DNA of 64,000 nt, from the NCBI GenBank assembly GCA_009843525.1, contig VYDH01000031.1:36870-100869 (forward strand), in the 5' to 3' direction. Below are positions 42,955 to 52,365 of the stretch, piece after piece. The DNA comes from Acidimicrobiales bacterium. Its GTDB lineage: Bacteria; Actinomycetota; Acidimicrobiia; Acidimicrobiales; Poriferisodalaceae. The number at the start of each line of letters is the position of its first letter. The first letter of the stretch is position 1. A program made the position numbers and the translations under genes. Below the pieces are notes generated by a model. The model did no database searches. It saw only the letters and a list, made by a program, of their open reading frames with translations, and had not been told where the DNA came from.

Positions 42955-44049
42955 ATGACGATCGAAGCGGTCGCGAATCAACCGACACGTCGGCGGATGC
43001 GCAGAAGCGGATTGGTGGTGACGGTTGCTGCGGTGCTGTTCGCAGCGGCGTGCACGGGATCCGATAGCGACACCGAGGCGGTTGACGCGACAGATGCTCC
43101 GTCGGCAGTGCCATCGGTGGTCACTACCACGAGCATCTGGGCCGACGTGGTGAGCAACGTGGGCTGCGACGACAGCGTCTCGGTGACCACCCTCATACCG
43201 CAGGGCGGCGATCCGCATACATACGAGCCGTCGTTGCGAGACCGCGAGACGATGGACGCGGCCGGTCTGGTGGTGGCGAACGGCCTGGGTCTCGAGGAGC
43301 GTCTTGAGGACACGCTGGAAGCTGTCGCGGCTGAGGGCGTGCATGTGTTTGAGGTGGCGGAGCACATCGACACCATCGAATTTGAGTTCAGCGGTGGGCA
43401 CGACGATCATGGCCACGACGAGGAAGACGGACACGACGACCACGACGAAGAGGACGGGCACGACCACGACGAGGAAGACGGACACGACGACCACGACGAC
43501 CACGCCGGTCACGACCACAGCGGTGGCGACCCCCACGTCTGGTTCGATCTGCAGCGTGTGGCCGGTGTCCTCGGCGAACTGGCCGACGAGCTGATCCATG
43601 CCGGCGCCGATGCCGACACGGTCAACCGGTGCCTGGATGCCTACCGTGGGGCCTTGGAAGATGCCGACACCGAGGTCGCCGAGATTCTCGAGGCAGTGCC
43701 TGCCGATCGGCGCATCCTGATCACCAACCACGATGCGTTCGGCTACTTCGCCGACCGCTACGCCTTCGAAGTCGTCGGAACAGTGATTCCTTCGCTCTCC
43801 ACGACGGCGGAGACCAATCCTGCGCTGCTGGAGGAGCTCGCCGAGATCATCGAGCACGAGGGCGTGCCTGCAGTGTTCTCAGAGACGACACACTCCGATG
43901 TCGACATCCAGGCATTGGCGACCGCCGCAGGTGACATCGCTGTGGTGCAGTTGCTCAGCGGCAGCCTCGCACCGGAAGGCCAAGACGGCGACACACTGAT
44001 CGGGATGCTGAGGTTCAACGCGCAGGCAATAGCCGACGCATTGGGCTGA
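42955..44049 (+). CDS. znuA: Zinc ABC transporter substrate-binding lipoprotein
   Basis: A 364-residue cluster A-I (ZnuA/TroA) metal-binding protein. The signal begins with RRMRRSGLVV and ends with a lipobox-like FAAAC (about 30-34). The binding fold includes VVTTTSIWADVVSNVG, LIPQGGDPHTYEPSLRD (first metal His), GGDPHVWFD (second), ITNHDAFGYFADRY (third) and SETTHSDVDI. Between 142 and 190 lies a His/Asp/Glu-rich loop made of GHDxHDEED-like units, the usual zinc-chaperoning loop but here very acidic. GGGAGGCACAA precedes ATG. Confidence 0.94.
   Translation: MTIEAVANQPTRRRMRRSGLVVTVAAVLFAAACTGSDSDTEAVDATDAPSAVPSVVTTTSIWADVVSNVGCDDSVSVTTLIPQGGDPHTYEPSLRDRETMDAAGLVVANGLGLEERLEDTLEAVAAEGVHVFEVAEHIDTIEFEFSGGHDDHGHDEEDGHDDHDEEDGHDHDEEDGHDDHDDHAGHDHSGGDPHVWFDLQRVAGVLGELADELIHAGADADTVNRCLDAYRGALEDADTEVAEILEAVPADRRILITNHDAFGYFADRYAFEVVGTVIPSLSTTAETNPALLEELAEIIEHEGVPAVFSETTHSDVDIQALATAAGDIAVVQLLSGSLAPEGQDGDTLIGMLRFNAQAIADALG
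43396..43527 (+). repeat. His/Asp-coding tandem repeat inside znuA
   Basis: Imperfect 24-27-base units encoding GHD(D/H)HDEED-type residues repeat about four to five times in frame. Length variation here would change the zinc-binding loop without breaking the frame. Confidence 0.7.
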
Positions 44050-44120
44050 GGGCCGTAGCGTTGCAACGACACCACCCCTAGCCAGGGGCGAGCCGACCAC
44101 CAGCCCATCAGGGGGATGAC

Positions 44121-45020
44121 ATGACGTTCCTCACCGACCCGGTGGGCTGGTGGATCGAGCCGTTCACCTCCAACCCGTTCATGACCAAGGCGCTGGCCGC
44201 GGGGTTGCTCGCAGTGCTGACCACCTCGATGGTGGGCACCTGGGTGGTGCTGCGGAGCCTGAACTTCCTCGGCGACGCCCTGGCGCACGGCGTGCTTCCC
44301 GGCATCGCTATCGCCTTCATCGTGGGCTTCGACACGAGCCTCGGCGCGCTGGTCGCGGCCATCGTGATGGTGAGTGCCATCTCGTTCATCCCGCGCATCT
44401 CGCCGCTGTCCGAGGACACATCCATCGGCGTGCTGTTCGTGGGACTGCTGGCGCTCGCGGTGGTGATCATGTCGTCGGGAGCAGCTGCCGGCACCGGCGA
44501 CATCGACCGTTTCCTGTTCGGCTCGATCACCGGGGTGCAGAACGTCGATCTGGTACGCCAGATGGTGGTCGCCCTGGTGGCCGTCGGCGGTGCGATCGTC
44601 TTCTACCGGGCGTTCTTCGTGATGACGTTCTGCGAGGTGCAAGCAGAGATGGCCCGACTTCGACCGCGCCTCACACACGGTGTGCTTATGGCGTTGCTGG
44701 CTGTCACCATCGTGGGGTCATTTCAGGTAGTGGGAAGCCTGCTCGTCATGGCCTTCTTGATCGCTCCCCCGGCGACGGCCTCGATGTTCGTGCGACGTGT
44801 GCCGCTCATCATGATCGCAGCGGTGCTGATCGGAGCTGTGTCGGTCTATCTCGGGCTGCTGCTGAGCTATCACCATCGGCTCGCCGGCGGGGCATCGATG
44901 GCGTTGACGGCGGTGGCGATTCTGTTCGCCACGATGCTGATCAGAGCCCTCGTGCACGCGTTGCGGCCGGCACCGCCGGACGACGCGCTGCCCGTGCAGA
45001 TGCTCGCCGACAGTCGCTGA
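44121..45020 (+). CDS. znuB: Zinc ABC transporter permease
   Basis: A 299-residue ABC-3-type permease with about eight transmembrane segments: FMTKALAAGLLAVLTTSMVGTWVVLRSLNFLGDALAHGVLPGIAIAFI carries the family-specific LGDALAHGVLPG helix. LVMAFLIAPPATASMFVRR is the ABC-3 C-terminal hallmark. CAGGGGGATGAC upstream of ATG 44121. It is 71 bases after znuA and convergent with the SDR gene. Confidence 0.94.
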   Translation: MTFLTDPVGWWIEPFTSNPFMTKALAAGLLAVLTTSMVGTWVVLRSLNFLGDALAHGVLPGIAIAFIVGFDTSLGALVAAIVMVSAISFIPRISPLSEDTSIGVLFVGLLALAVVIMSSGAAAGTGDIDRFLFGSITGVQNVDLVRQMVVALVAVGGAIVFYRAFFVMTFCEVQAEMARLRPRLTHGVLMALLAVTIVGSFQVVGSLLVMAFLIAPPATASMFVRRVPLIMIAAVLIGAVSVYLGLLLSYHHRLAGGASMALTAVAILFATMLIRALVHALRPAPPDDALPVQMLADSR

Positions 45021-45021
45021 C

Positions 45022-45040
45022 CTGTTGTCCCGGGCAACAG
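45022..45040. terminator. Small hairpin between convergent znuB and SDR genes
   Basis: CTGTTG / TCCCGGG / CAACAG, a 6-bp stem in the 30-base gap between the two stops. It might serve both directions, but there is no T-tract. Confidence 0.35.
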
Positions 45041-45050
45041 CAGCCGGCTG

Positions 45051-45932
45051 CTACTCGCCGTCGGTGAAGCTCGTGTAGATGGTGGGGTTCTCGAGGTCGG
45101 CAAGCTGCTGGTTGCGGTGATTGACATCGGCCAGCAATTCAGGATGTGAGAGCACCCAGAAACGCCGTTCGTACATCGCCTCGATGACCTTGGCGGCCAC
45201 CTGTGCGGGATCCATCCCCCGCTCCAGCGCGGCGGCGATGTTGGCGTTGCGGCGGCGGGCGTCGGCGGTCTCCGTAGGCGCCTCGCCTTCAGGCCTGGGG
45301 CGGCGCTGCCGACGCAGCTCTTCGGGCCGGTTGCGCTGCGCGGTGGCGATGTTGGTGCGCACCACGCCCGGGCACAGCACCGACACGCCCACATCGGCGT
45401 TGCGGTCGCGCTGCATCTCGAGGTGCAGCGTCTCCATGATGGCCACCACGCCGTACTTGGCGGCGTTGTAGGGGCCGAGCCCTGGCACCGACATGAGCCC
45501 CGCCACCGAGGCGGTGCTCATGATGTGAGATTCCTCCGCCTCGATGAGGTGAGGCAGGAAGTGGTGTACGCCGTGGATGACACCCCACAGGCAGACATCC
45601 ACCACCCACTTCCAGTCGACGAGCTGCTGGTTGCGGATGAGCCCTCCCCCGCCGACGCCGGCGTTGTTGCACACCATGTGCACTGCGCCGAAGCGGTCGA
45701 TGGTGGCCTGCGCCAGCGCACCCACCGAGTCGGCATCGGTGACGTCGGTGATGACGCCGAGCGCCTCGACGCCGCGGTCGGCGACCTCCGCCTCGGCGGC
45801 ACGCAACGGCTCCTCTTCGATGTCGGCGAGCACCACGTTGGCGCCCTCGCCGGCAAAGCCCAATGCCAGTGCCTTGCCGATGCCCGAGGCTGCCCCGGTC
45901 ACCACCGCGACGCGTCCGGTCATGGTTTCCAT
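45051..45932 (-). CDS. SDR-family NAD(P)-dependent oxidoreductase
   Basis: A 293-residue short-chain dehydrogenase: VVTGAASGIGKALA (about 10-23), NNAGVGGG, catalytic YNAAKYG and CPGVVRTNIATAQRNRP. The C-terminal part (about 215-293) has a charged insertion and MYERRFWVLSHPELLADV, as in ketoreductases acting on large substrates. GGGGGACAGAC precedes ATG 45932. The nitronate monooxygenase gene lies 40 bases upstream on the same strand. Confidence 0.92.
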   Translation of the reverse strand: METMTGRVAVVTGAASGIGKALALGFAGEGANVVLADIEEEPLRAAEAEVADRGVEALGVITDVTDADSVGALAQATIDRFGAVHMVCNNAGVGGGGLIRNQQLVDWKWVVDVCLWGVIHGVHHFLPHLIEAEESHIMSTASVAGLMSVPGLGPYNAAKYGVVAIMETLHLEMQRDRNADVGVSVLCPGVVRTNIATAQRNRPEELRRQRRPRPEGEAPTETADARRRNANIAAALERGMDPAQVAAKVIEAMYERRFWVLSHPELLADVNHRNQQLADLENPTIYTSFTDGE

Positions 45933-45972
45933 GTCTGTCCCCCTGTGTCGGTTGGCTTGAACCCGGCGGCGC

Positions 45973-47109
45973 TCAGGCGTTCAGCTGCTCGAAACGCTCC
46001 ATCACGTCGAGATACTCGCTGATCATCTCCTCGACGACCCGCGTGGCCGAGATCGACTCGTTGAGCTGCCCGACCACCTGGCCGACGAAGTAGTTGGCCA
46101 GCTCCACTGCGCCCTTATTGGAGGGGTTCATGGCTGCCCGGTCGATGCGGCGGCTGGCGGCGCCGATCAGCATCGGCTGCAAGGGCATCGGCAGCGTTCC
46201 CGGCGAGTTCTCGCCCTCCCACTCGTCGGTCCATGCCGAGCGGAGCTGGCGGGCGGGCTTGCCGGTGCGAGAGCGCGAGCGCAGCGTGTCCGACGAGCCT
46301 GCGGCCAGGAACTTGTCCTTCACCACTGGGTGCGTCTCGGCTTCCTGGGTGGTGAGCCAGACCGACCCGCACCACACGCCCTGCGCGCCAAGCGCCAGCG
46401 CGGCGGCCACCTGGCGGCCGTTGCCGATGCCGCCGGCTGCGAGCACTGGCGTCGGGGCGATGGCATCTACCACCTCGGGCACCAGCACCATGGTGGCAAT
46501 GTCGCCGGTGTGGCCGCCGGCCTCGTGGCCTTGGGCGATCACGATGTCGACGCCCGCAGCGACATGTCGCTCGGCGTGCACCTTCTTGCCGGCCAGGGCC
46601 CCCACGAGCACATCGTTGTCGTGCGCCCGCTGGATCATGTCGGGCGGCGGCGGACCGAGCGCGTTCACCGCCAGCCGGATCGGGTACGAGAACGCCACGT
46701 CCATGAGCGGCACCGCCTGGGCGTAGGTCATGGGCGGCTCGGCGTCGCCCGCGATCGCGCCGGGCTTGTCTTCGGCCGGCAGCGGCGGCACGTCGTAGCG
46801 CTCCATCATGTCGTCGAGGAAATCGCGGTGCGCCGGCGGGATCATCGCCTTGAGATCCTTGACCGACAGCTCGCCCTCGGACTTGCCCTCGTACTTGGCG
46901 GGCACGATGATGTCCACCCCGAAGGGACGGCCGCCGACTTCGTCCTGGATCCAGCCCATGTCGATGTCGAGCTGCTCGGGCGTGTGGCCAGCAGCGCCCA
47001 GCACGCCGAAGCCGCCCGCTTTGGTCACCGCCGCCACCACGTCCCGGCAATGGGTGAACGCCACGATCGGGACGTCGCAGCCCAGCATCTCGCACACAGG
47101 TGTCTTCAT
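45973..47109 (-). CDS. Nitronate monooxygenase / 2-nitropropane dioxygenase-like flavoprotein
   Basis: A 378-residue FMN-dependent TIM-barrel protein. AGGFGVLGAAG is near 31-41, GVDIIVAQGHEAGGHTGD supplies the conserved His region, and PVLAAGGIGNGRQVAAALALGAQGVWCGSVWL binds the FMN phosphate. Relatives act as nitronate monooxygenases or as enoyl-CoA/enoyl-ACP reductase-like flavoproteins, so the exact reaction is open. ATG 47109 has TAGTTT six bases upstream. Confidence 0.9.
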   Translation of the reverse strand: MKTPVCEMLGCDVPIVAFTHCRDVVAAVTKAGGFGVLGAAGHTPEQLDIDMGWIQDEVGGRPFGVDIIVPAKYEGKSEGELSVKDLKAMIPPAHRDFLDDMMERYDVPPLPAEDKPGAIAGDAEPPMTYAQAVPLMDVAFSYPIRLAVNALGPPPPDMIQRAHDNDVLVGALAGKKVHAERHVAAGVDIVIAQGHEAGGHTGDIATMVLVPEVVDAIAPTPVLAAGGIGNGRQVAAALALGAQGVWCGSVWLTTQEAETHPVVKDKFLAAGSSDTLRSRSRTGKPARQLRSAWTDEWEGENSPGTLPMPLQPMLIGAASRRIDRAAMNPSNKGAVELANYFVGQVVGQLNESISATRVVEEMISEYLDVMERFEQLNA

Positions 47110-47115
47110 GCCCCG

Positions 47116-47121
47116 AAACTA
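47116..47121 (-). promoter_or_regulatory. Putative leaderless -10 element of nitronate monooxygenase gene
   Basis: Minus-strand TAGTTT with 6 bases to ATG 47109; no Shine-Dalgarno. Confidence 0.45.
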
Positions 47122-47264
47122 CCGGCGCACGGCTCTCCCCCGCAGCGGACGGGCCGCTTGACGAGGTCTCAGTGCGCCTGCGTGCGGCCGCCAGGCGCCC
47201 ATGCCGAACGCGTCAGCGGGAATTGGACGACGGTTTTTGGGGGCTGCGATGGCAGGATGCGCAG

Positions 47265-48182
47265 ATGAGCAACTCGGGAAGCATCAGCGCAGTCGGGCAC
47301 AGCTACGTGGACGCGGCCACGGGCACCAAGCTGGATGCGTGGTTCCCGGAGGGGGCGACGGTGGACTCGCCGCCAGCGCGGTCGTGCCTGGCGGTCGAAC
47401 TCGGCGTCAACGTGGGCGAGATCGTCACCGTCACGATTGACGATCTCGATGCTCCACCGGCCGATCTGGCAGATGCGTACCTGCGGCTGCACCTGCTGAG
47501 CTGTCGGGAGATCAAGCCTCACGACGCCAACCTCGACGGCATGTTCGGCCTGATGACCAATTGCGCGTGGACGAGCGCTGGGCCGGTGCTGCCCGAACGG
47601 GTCAACGATCTGCGGACTGCGGCAGCTGCGCGCAGCCAGCCTGTCACGGTCACGGCGGTCGACAAGATTCCCCGCATGGTCGACTACGTGATCCCTCAGG
47701 GCGTGCGCATCGGCGACGCCGATCGGGTGCGGCTCGGCGCCCACCTGGCCGACGGCACCACGGTCATGCACGAGGGATTCGTCAACTTCAACGCCGGCAC
47801 GCTCGGGCCTGCCATGGTCGAAGGCCGTATCTCTGCCGGCGTGGTCATCGGCGCGCATTCGGACCTCGGCGGCAGCGCGTCGACCATGGGCATGCTGTCG
47901 GGCGGCGGCCGGGAGCGAGTTTCCATCGGCGAGCACTGCCTGCTGGGCGCCAACTCCGGCATCGGAATCGCGCTCGGCGACAATTGCACGGTCGAAGCCG
48001 GGCTGTACGTGACTGCGGGCAGCCGGATCACACTGCCCGACGGCTCCGTCGTGAAGGGCCGGGACATCTCGGGTCACTCGGGCATGCTCCTCATCCGCAA
48101 CAGCGTCACCGGCGCCATCGAGATGCGGGTCGCCGACCCGGGCCGCTGGGAAGGCATCAACCCCGAGCTCCACAAGAACTGA
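47265..48182 (+). CDS. dapD: Tetrahydrodipicolinate N-succinyltransferase (actinobacterial DapD)
   Basis: A 305-residue enzyme of the lysine/meso-diaminopimelate pathway. The N-terminal domain begins ISAVGHSYVDAATGTKLDAWFPEG. The left-handed beta-helix is seen from DADRVRLGAHLADGTTVMHEGFVNFNAGTLG through GVVIGAHSDLGGSASTMGMLSGG and ISIGEHCLLGANSGIGIALGDNC-like hexapeptides. Succinyl-CoA is the donor. ATG 47265 is preferred over the longer frame from 47100, whose first 55 residues are Arg-rich and overlap the divergent neighbour. Confidence 0.93.
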   Translation: MSNSGSISAVGHSYVDAATGTKLDAWFPEGATVDSPPARSCLAVELGVNVGEIVTVTIDDLDAPPADLADAYLRLHLLSCREIKPHDANLDGMFGLMTNCAWTSAGPVLPERVNDLRTAAAARSQPVTVTAVDKIPRMVDYVIPQGVRIGDADRVRLGAHLADGTTVMHEGFVNFNAGTLGPAMVEGRISAGVVIGAHSDLGGSASTMGMLSGGGRERVSIGEHCLLGANSGIGIALGDNCTVEAGLYVTAGSRITLPDGSVVKGRDISGHSGMLLIRNSVTGAIEMRVADPGRWEGINPELHKN

Positions 48183-48316
48183 CCACCCGCCGCCCGCAGG
48201 GCGAGTGTGCAGGGCAATCTCCCGCTATCGGCTGCTGGCAGCAGATCCGAGCCCGGAAGCCCCGGCGACGGGAGCGGTATCGTCGAATGCGCCGCAGGGA
48301 CATCAAGGGGACCGGC

Positions 48317-49495
48317 ATGGCTTACGTCGAGGACAGGATCATTCACGACGCGGATGCGCACACCATGGAACCGCCCGAATGGCTGGAACCGTTCGCTTCG
48401 CCCGAGGTGGCGCGATACGCGCTCGACCATTTCTCCATCGGCGACAACGACAAGGTGTTGGCTGACATCGAGAAGGCCCGGGCTCGCCAGGCCGACCCGG
48501 AGTTCCGCGCCGGCGCCGCGGCCGAGGTGATGCTGCGCAAGAACTACATCGCACCCGGCGCCTGGGATCCCGCCGACCGGTCGCAGGCGCTCGACGATCT
48601 GGGCTTCGCCAGCCAACTCGTGTTCCCGTCGATGCCCAACACGCTCATCGAGGAAATGGAGCACACTGCCGAGCCGGCCCTCACCTACGCCGCGTCGACC
48701 GCTGCGAACCGGGCGCAGATCGCGTTCTGCTCCGGCGACCCGCGGTTGCTGCCGGTGTGCTCGGTGCCGCTGCAGGACATCGACCGGGCCGGCCCGCACG
48801 CCCGTCAGGCCATCGACGACGGCGCAGCGGCACTGCTGATCCCCAACCGCATGCCCAAGCACCACGCCCACAGCCATGTCGGCTTCGACCCGGTGTGGGC
48901 CGCCGCGCAGGACGCCGGCATCCCCATCGTGATGCACGTGGCCACGCCGGACTTGGTGATGCCGCCGCAGCATCGCAACAACGGGTTGCCGCCCGAGCCC
49001 GACTTCCACGGTGGCGGCGAGAACTTCCGCTCCGTTTCCTATATGGCGATCTCGGCCGCGCCGCTGCAGGCTCTGTCGATGCTGATCTTCGACGGCGTGC
49101 TCGAGCGATTTCCCGAGCTGAAGATCGGCGTGATCGAGCTGGGCGCCGTCTGGGTGCCGGGCTTCATGCGCCAGCTCGAAGCCGCCTTCGACGCCTTCGA
49201 GCGCCACGAGCAACGGCTGGGCAAGCTCAGCTTGCGCCCCTCGGAGTACGTGCACCGCCAGGTGCGGGTCACCCCCTACCCCACTGAGCCGACCGGGTGG
49301 ATCATCGAGAACACGGCGCCGGAGATCTGCATGTTCAGCTCCGACTATCCCCACGTCGAAGGCGGCCGCAACCCGCTGCGCCGCTTCGACCGTGAGGTCG
49401 AGCACCTGCCTGGCGACGTGCAGGAACGATTCTTCCGGCTCAACTTCGAGGACCTCATGGGCACGGCCGCATACATCCCCGCGGCCGCCGCGTAA
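48317..49495 (+). CDS. Amidohydrolase-2 family metal-dependent hydrolase
   Basis: A 392-residue TIM-barrel hydrolase/decarboxylase of the ACMSD-like family. N-terminal HDADAHTMEPPEWL is the degenerate metal motif. GIPIVMHVATPDLV contains the third-strand His and CMFSSDYPHVEGGRNPL the catalytic Asp near residue 345. Such proteins often decarboxylate or hydrolyse ring-cleavage products. AAGGGG six bases before ATG 48317 sets the start. The 134-base gap after dapD contains no gene. Confidence 0.9.
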   Translation: MAYVEDRIIHDADAHTMEPPEWLEPFASPEVARYALDHFSIGDNDKVLADIEKARARQADPEFRAGAAAEVMLRKNYIAPGAWDPADRSQALDDLGFASQLVFPSMPNTLIEEMEHTAEPALTYAASTAANRAQIAFCSGDPRLLPVCSVPLQDIDRAGPHARQAIDDGAAALLIPNRMPKHHAHSHVGFDPVWAAAQDAGIPIVMHVATPDLVMPPQHRNNGLPPEPDFHGGGENFRSVSYMAISAAPLQALSMLIFDGVLERFPELKIGVIELGAVWVPGFMRQLEAAFDAFERHEQRLGKLSLRPSEYVHRQVRVTPYPTEPTGWIIENTAPEICMFSSDYPHVEGGRNPLRRFDREVEHLPGDVQERFFRLNFEDLMGTAAYIPAAAA

Positions 49496-49503
49496 ACGCC
49501 GAG

Positions 49504-49839
49504 ATGGGAATCCGGCTCGACAAGCCTTGGCAGCCACTCGACAGCACTGCAATCGATGCACTGCCAGCACAGCTCGGCGTCTACCAGGTCGCCGATTCAG
49601 GCGGCACCGTGCTGTCGGTGGGTTACGCCGGCGCCCGTGAGCTGTTCGGCATGCAATCCGCGCTGCAGCGGGAGATCGAGCAACTGGGTGCCGCGGCCAC
49701 GCAGTTCCGGTGCGAGTTCACCTCGAACTATCGCAGCCGCTGGGACGAGCTGCTCATGCTGCACCTCGCCGACTACGGCGAGCTTCCCGAACCGCAGCGC
49801 GACCAAGCAGCACGCGTCGGTCGCCTGTCCCCCGCCTGA
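49504..49839 (+). CDS. Small GIY-YIG-like protein
   Basis: A 111-residue protein with LGVYQVADSGGTVLSVGYAG (about 24-43), reminiscent of the GIY-YIG core (GVY...VGYAG), and FTSNYRSRWDELLMLHLADYGELP. The usual catalytic Arg/Glu of nucleases is not obvious, so it may be an inactive or non-nuclease member. ATG 49504 follows the amidohydrolase stop by 8 bases and is probably co-transcribed. Confidence 0.7.
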   Translation: MGIRLDKPWQPLDSTAIDALPAQLGVYQVADSGGTVLSVGYAGARELFGMQSALQREIEQLGAAATQFRCEFTSNYRSRWDELLMLHLADYGELPEPQRDQAARVGRLSPA

Positions 49840-49872
49840 CGGCTCCAGAGCGGACGCGGAGGCCTCGGCGGA

Positions 49873-51093
49873 TCAGATGATCCGCTCGGCGGCCAACGCA
49901 GCCAGGTCGTCGGCGTCGAGACCGCAGAACTCGCCGTAGACGGCTCCGTTGTCGGCCCCGACAGGTCGGAATGGCTCGAGGGGGCGCATGTCCGAGCCGT
50001 GCCAGTGCAGCGGGCTGTGGGCCAGCGGGATCTCGCCGAGGCCGTCCAATTCGGTCCATTGCAGGAAGCCGCGTTCGATCATGTGCTCGTCGTGGACCAC
50101 GTCGGTCACCTCGCGCACCTCGGCCACCGGCACACCGGCCGCACCGAACGCAGCGGCTGCTTCTGCCCGGGTCTGCTCTGACGTCCAGCCTGAAACCAGA
50201 TCGTCCACTTCGTCCATGTGCTCGCAGCGGCCCGCATTGCTGCGCAGACGCTCGTCGTTGAGCAAGTCGGCGCGGCCGATCACCTCGAGCACCGATCGCC
50301 AGTGCGAGTTCATGGCTGCAATCAAGGCAATGTGCCCGTCGCTGCACGGGTACACATTGGACGGCGAGACGCTCATGGCGGCATTGCGGTTGCCCATGCG
50401 CCCGGTCGCCCCATGCAGCTGCCATGCCTGCAACGACGTGGTGAGCGTGTAGTAGGTGGCCTCCGCCATCGACGTCGACACCAGGCGTCCCCGGCCTGTC
50501 CGCTGCGCCTCGAACAGCGCCGTCACCACGGCGCCATATAAGTGCGTGCCGCCCAGGAAATCGATGAACGTGGCCCCTGACTTGACCGGTGGACGATCGG
50601 CGAAACCGTTGATGCTCATGACGCCCATGTGCGCCTGCACCGTGACATCCATGGCGGTTCGCTGCGCGTCCGGGCCGTCGAGGCCGTAGCCACTGGCCTG
50701 CGCGAACACCAGCTGAGGGTTCGTCTGCCAGAGCGACTCAGCATCGATGCCCAGCCGCTCGGGTACGCCGGGAGCAAAGTTGCACAGCACCGCATCGGCG
50801 CCGTTGGCCAGCTCGATGAACAGCTCCCGGCCGCGGGGCGACTTGAGATCCAGCGACACGGTTTCTTTCGACGAGTTGAGCATGGCGTAGGGCAGCCCGT
50901 GGCTGTGGCCCCGCAGCGCCTCGCCGCGCGGGTGCTCCACCTTGATGACCCGTGCACCCGAATACGCCAGCAACAAGCCGGCGTACGGCCCCTGGTAAAT
51001 CTGCCCGAGGTCGAGCACGACCACGCCGTCGAGCGGCAACGGCCGGGCCGGTTCGCCGGTCCCAGTATCGGACTCGGTGTGGGATTCGCTCAT
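49873..51093 (-). CDS. CaiB/BaiF-type CoA transferase
   Basis: A 406-residue class III CoA transferase: DGVVVLDLGQIYQGPYAGLLLAYSGARVIKVEHPRGE, LEIQ-type strand DLKSPRGRELFIEL, FAPGVPERLGID, YGLDGPDAQRTAMDVTVQAHMG where the catalytic Asp is expected (DVTVQA), then GRGRLVSTSMAEATYY. ATG 51093 overlaps the acyl-CoA dehydrogenase stop (ATGA), so the two are translationally coupled. Last gene of the minus-strand acyl-CoA operon. Confidence 0.92.
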   Translation of the reverse strand: MSESHTESDTGTGEPARPLPLDGVVVLDLGQIYQGPYAGLLLAYSGARVIKVEHPRGEALRGHSHGLPYAMLNSSKETVSLDLKSPRGRELFIELANGADAVLCNFAPGVPERLGIDAESLWQTNPQLVFAQASGYGLDGPDAQRTAMDVTVQAHMGVMSINGFADRPPVKSGATFIDFLGGTHLYGAVVTALFEAQRTGRGRLVSTSMAEATYYTLTTSLQAWQLHGATGRMGNRNAAMSVSPSNVYPCSDGHIALIAAMNSHWRSVLEVIGRADLLNDERLRSNAGRCEHMDEVDDLVSGWTSEQTRAEAAAAFGAAGVPVAEVREVTDVVHDEHMIERGFLQWTELDGLGEIPLAHSPLHWHGSDMRPLEPFRPVGADNGAVYGEFCGLDADDLAALAAERII

Positions 51094-52256
51094 TTGAAGC
51101 TGCCGCCGAGGATGTCGCGGGCCATGATCAGGCGCTGCACCTCGCTGGGGCCCTCGCCGATGCGCCGGATCCGCAGCTCCCGGTACCAGCGCTCCAGCGG
51201 CAAGTCCTTGGTGACGCCGATGCCGCCATGGATCTGGATGCAGCGGTCCACCACCCGACCGGCGGCCTCTGATGCCACCAGCTTCGCCATTGCCGCTTCG
51301 GTGCGGAACCGCTCGCCGCGGTCGGCTTTCTGAGCTGCCTCGAGCACGCACCAGCGGCCGTGGCGGATGTCGATCTCGTTGTCGACGATCATCCACTGGA
51401 CCGCCTGCTTCTCGGCCAGCACCGACCCGAACGTCTCGCGGCTGCGAGCCCACTCGATCGCCATCTCCTGCGCCATGATCGCCGGCCCCAAGCAGCCCGC
51501 TGCATAGGGGATGCGCTGGCGGCTCAGCCGGTCGTTGGCGATGCCGAAACCGCCGTTCACCTCGCCGAGCACATGGCTCTCGGGGACCCGCATGTCGGTG
51601 AACTCCAGCTCGGTGGCGTAGCGGGTGGCTCGCAGTGTGTGCACCACCCGGCGCACGTTGAACCCGGGCGTGTCGGTGTCGACGATGAAGGCCGTGACGC
51701 CGTTTCGGCCGGGGTCGTCGGAAGTGCGGGCGAACAGCAGCGCGTAGTCGGCCTTGTCAGCACCGGAGATGAACAGCTTCGAGCCGTTCAGCACCCATTC
51801 GTCGCCGTCCTTGTAGCCCCGGGTGCGGATGGCCCGGCCGGGGTCAGATCCTCCCGACGGCTCGGTCAGGGCGAAGCAGCCCGTCTTCTCGCCGCGCAGC
51901 GTGGGGTAGAGCCACCGTTGCTTCTGCTCTTCGGTGGCCTCGTAGAGCTGAGCCAGCCCAGCACCGCCGAACACGCCGTAGCACGGGTTGTAGAGCCCGG
52001 CGCGGTGCTTGGACATCTCGATGGCCATGAGCGCTCGCGTAGTGGTGTCAAGGCCCGGTCCCCCGTACTCCGCCGGGATGTCGAGGCCGTAGAAGCCCAT
52101 GTCGCGAGTCATCTGCGTGAGCCGGGCAGCGTCGTCGGGTTCCAGCTCGCCGGCGTCAGGGTCGAGGTCGGCCTCCAGGGGGATGATCTCGCTCTCGACG
52201 AAGCGTCGAACCGTCTCGACGATCAGCGCCTGCTCGTCGCTCATGGAGAAATCCAC
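51090..52256 (-). CDS. Acyl-CoA dehydrogenase
   Basis: A 388-residue FAD-dependent acyl-CoA dehydrogenase: FALTEPSGGSDPG (about 130-142), WVLNGSKLFISGADKADYALLFARTS, ERLIPYAAG-type helix, IQIHGGIGVTKDLPLERWYRELRIRRIGEGPSEVQRLI. The catalytic Glu is expected in the IGEGPSE segment near residue 368. GTG 52256 has GGAGGCACAGC upstream. It introduces the 2,3-double bond in the pathway shared with the MaoC, PaaG-like and CaiB proteins. Confidence 0.94.
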   Translation of the reverse strand: MDFSMSDEQALIVETVRRFVESEIIPLEADLDPDAGELEPDDAARLTQMTRDMGFYGLDIPAEYGGPGLDTTTRALMAIEMSKHRAGLYNPCYGVFGGAGLAQLYEATEEQKQRWLYPTLRGEKTGCFALTEPSGGSDPGRAIRTRGYKDGDEWVLNGSKLFISGADKADYALLFARTSDDPGRNGVTAFIVDTDTPGFNVRRVVHTLRATRYATELEFTDMRVPESHVLGEVNGGFGIANDRLSRQRIPYAAGCLGPAIMAQEMAIEWARSRETFGSVLAEKQAVQWMIVDNEIDIRHGRWCVLEAAQKADRGERFRTEAAMAKLVASEAAGRVVDRCIQIHGGIGVTKDLPLERWYRELRIRRIGEGPSEVQRLIMARDILGGSFK

Positions 52257-52365
52257 GCTGTGCCTCCTTGCTTCGGCGCCCGATGCTAGGTCTCAGCCCG
52301 CTTCGGGACCTGTCGGACCGCGTCGCATTTGCCGGTGGAGGCGGCAGCGTTCCCAGCCCGTGCGA

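Noticed and set aside
43396..43527. CRISPR-like regular repeats
   Set aside because: They are in-frame His/Asp/Glu codon repeats within znuA, without spacers or cas genes.
48074..49570. 498-codon minus-strand frame
   Set aside because: Antisense to the amidohydrolase gene; no domains.
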